Shown here piece by piece: positions 16,621 to 17,500 of a stretch of 17,500 bases of DNA. The position numbers were made by a program, and so were the translations under genes. The notes under the pieces are model-generated. The model was not told the origin of the DNA and did not search any database. It worked only from the letters and a program-made list of their open reading frames with translations. This stretch comes from Symbiodinium natans (lineage: Eukaryota > Sar > Dinophyceae > Suessiales > Symbiodiniaceae), in the NCBI GenBank assembly GCA_905221605.1, contig CAJNDS010000036.1, forward strand, positions 785,190 to 802,689, in the 5' to 3' direction. Every line of letters starts with the position of its first letter. The first letter of the stretch is position 1.

Positions 16621-17500
16621 AATATTGACACTACAACTTTTATTGCGACCACTAGGATTGGACACGACCATTAGTTTACAACAACCAACTGCTACAAGTG
16701 TTGTTTCGGTTTTTGCGGTTCACTTTCATTGAAACTTTTCAATGAAAAGACGTTGAGAACGCGAAACGACCGAATTTGTGGAAATTCCATAGATTACTGA
16801 AACCAAAATTGTAAGTTGGAGTTTTGAAAGAAAAACTATGCCGGCGTAAACCCCAAACAGTGGAGGGCCAGAAAAGCTGACTCGTGCCAAAATCGTTCCT
16901 CCATAATACTGACCTCCGGCACTCAGCCTCCCTAAACCCGAGACCCCCTAAACTCTGGGAGCATGAACACGGAATTCGCGCGAAAACACAGTGGGAGCAT
17001 CGAAACCACAACGGAAATGCGCGCAAAAGACAGCGGGAGCGAAAAACCTTACTGGTGCGCTCGCCGGTTTTCAGATGCACTTGCTGTCTCAAACTATGAA
17101 AATGACAAAAACAGGCACTCCCCCTTTAGAGAAGCCTCGACAGTGACGCTTTGTATTTTCAAAGGCAAGTGTACCACCACCAAAGATTGACCTTTTTTAA
17201 ATTTTTTAACTGAGTGCTGTTTGAAGTAAATTTCAGCCTGCCAAGTTGATGACATTGGAATGTTCAATTTATATAGTTTCACTGTGAGTGGAATGAGAGT
17301 CACCTCAACAAAAAACTCCAAATGCTTGGATGGATGGAATGCTTATTTGACATTTTTTTTGAGGAAGTAATGAAATCGATGATGATGGTGATGCTGAAAT
17401 TGATGAAGAAGGTATTATATGGAAAACACAAGCAGATGCTGAAAACTAGTCTGCCACCAAGATTGACCAAAGGTGTGTAATTCTTCCTGATTGGAAAGTC
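16621..17500. other. AT-richer right flank without a firm gene
   Basis: Contains a perfect 10-bp hairpin (tttcattgaa at 16724-16733, ttcaatgaaa at 16738-16747), a degenerate CCCTAAA patch near 16929-16950, and a ~40-bp partial tandem beginning gggagc at about 16957, 16993 and 17035. A 75-codon minus-strand frame (17321-17094) and an acidic plus-strand frame after a T-run (about 17361-17430, including DDDGDAEIDEEG) look protein-like but lack further support. The words ccaaagattgacc and ccaagattgacc recur at about 17179 and 17457. Confidence 0.4.

Overview
This is eukaryotic, nuclear, repeat-dense DNA. I see no prokaryotic operons, tRNA or rRNA genes, or CRISPR array. More than twenty short arrays of the plant/algal-type telomere heptamer (TTTAGGG on one strand, CCCTAAA on the other, with TTTGGGG, TTTCGGG and TTGAGGG variants) are scattered through it in both orientations. 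The arrays, short exons with GT...AG introns and frequent AG|G acceptors, an introner-like intron and a secreted cysteine-patterned propeller protein best fit a dinoflagellate (Symbiodiniaceae-like). This is inference: other algae or chromerids with TTTAGGG telomeres are not excluded.

Layout. 1-870: fragments of a minus-strand gene (exons near 735-809 and 472-556) whose intron holds a 20-bp inverted repeat. 870-1760: AT-rich low-complexity DNA. 1763-1876: telomere-like array. 1981-2835: minus-strand gene with a textbook EF-hand, interrupted by a 156-bp terminal-inverted-repeat element. The element has a 4-bp target duplication and lies exactly where a GT-AG intron restores the frame. 2836-4638: arrays, hairpins and ambiguous open frames. 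4639-6135 (or 6216): one long intronless minus-strand gene for a secreted protein with seven Cys-paired repeats, probably a seven-bladed beta-propeller; it is the clearest gene here. 6217-8300: arrays and palindromic elements. 8304-9070: possible plus-strand exons. 9071-10170: three tandem copies of a 390-420 bp unit. 10200-11940: more arrays and GC-rich repeats. 12102-14127: plus-strand split gene or genes, the first part with a SAP-like motif. 14417-16620: arrays, a ~30-bp satellite, a ~70-86-bp tandem repeat and a 466-bp (TAC)n microsatellite. 16621-17500: AT-richer DNA with no firm gene.

The genes share no visible pathway. The main biological story is structural. Array-free islands coincide with coding signal, arrays sit in introns and spacers, and one intron has the anatomy of a DNA transposon (an introner) whose target duplication supplies the 5' splice site and whose terminal repeat supplies the 3' splice site. 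All exon models were drawn by eye from splice motifs and frame continuity, without transcript data.
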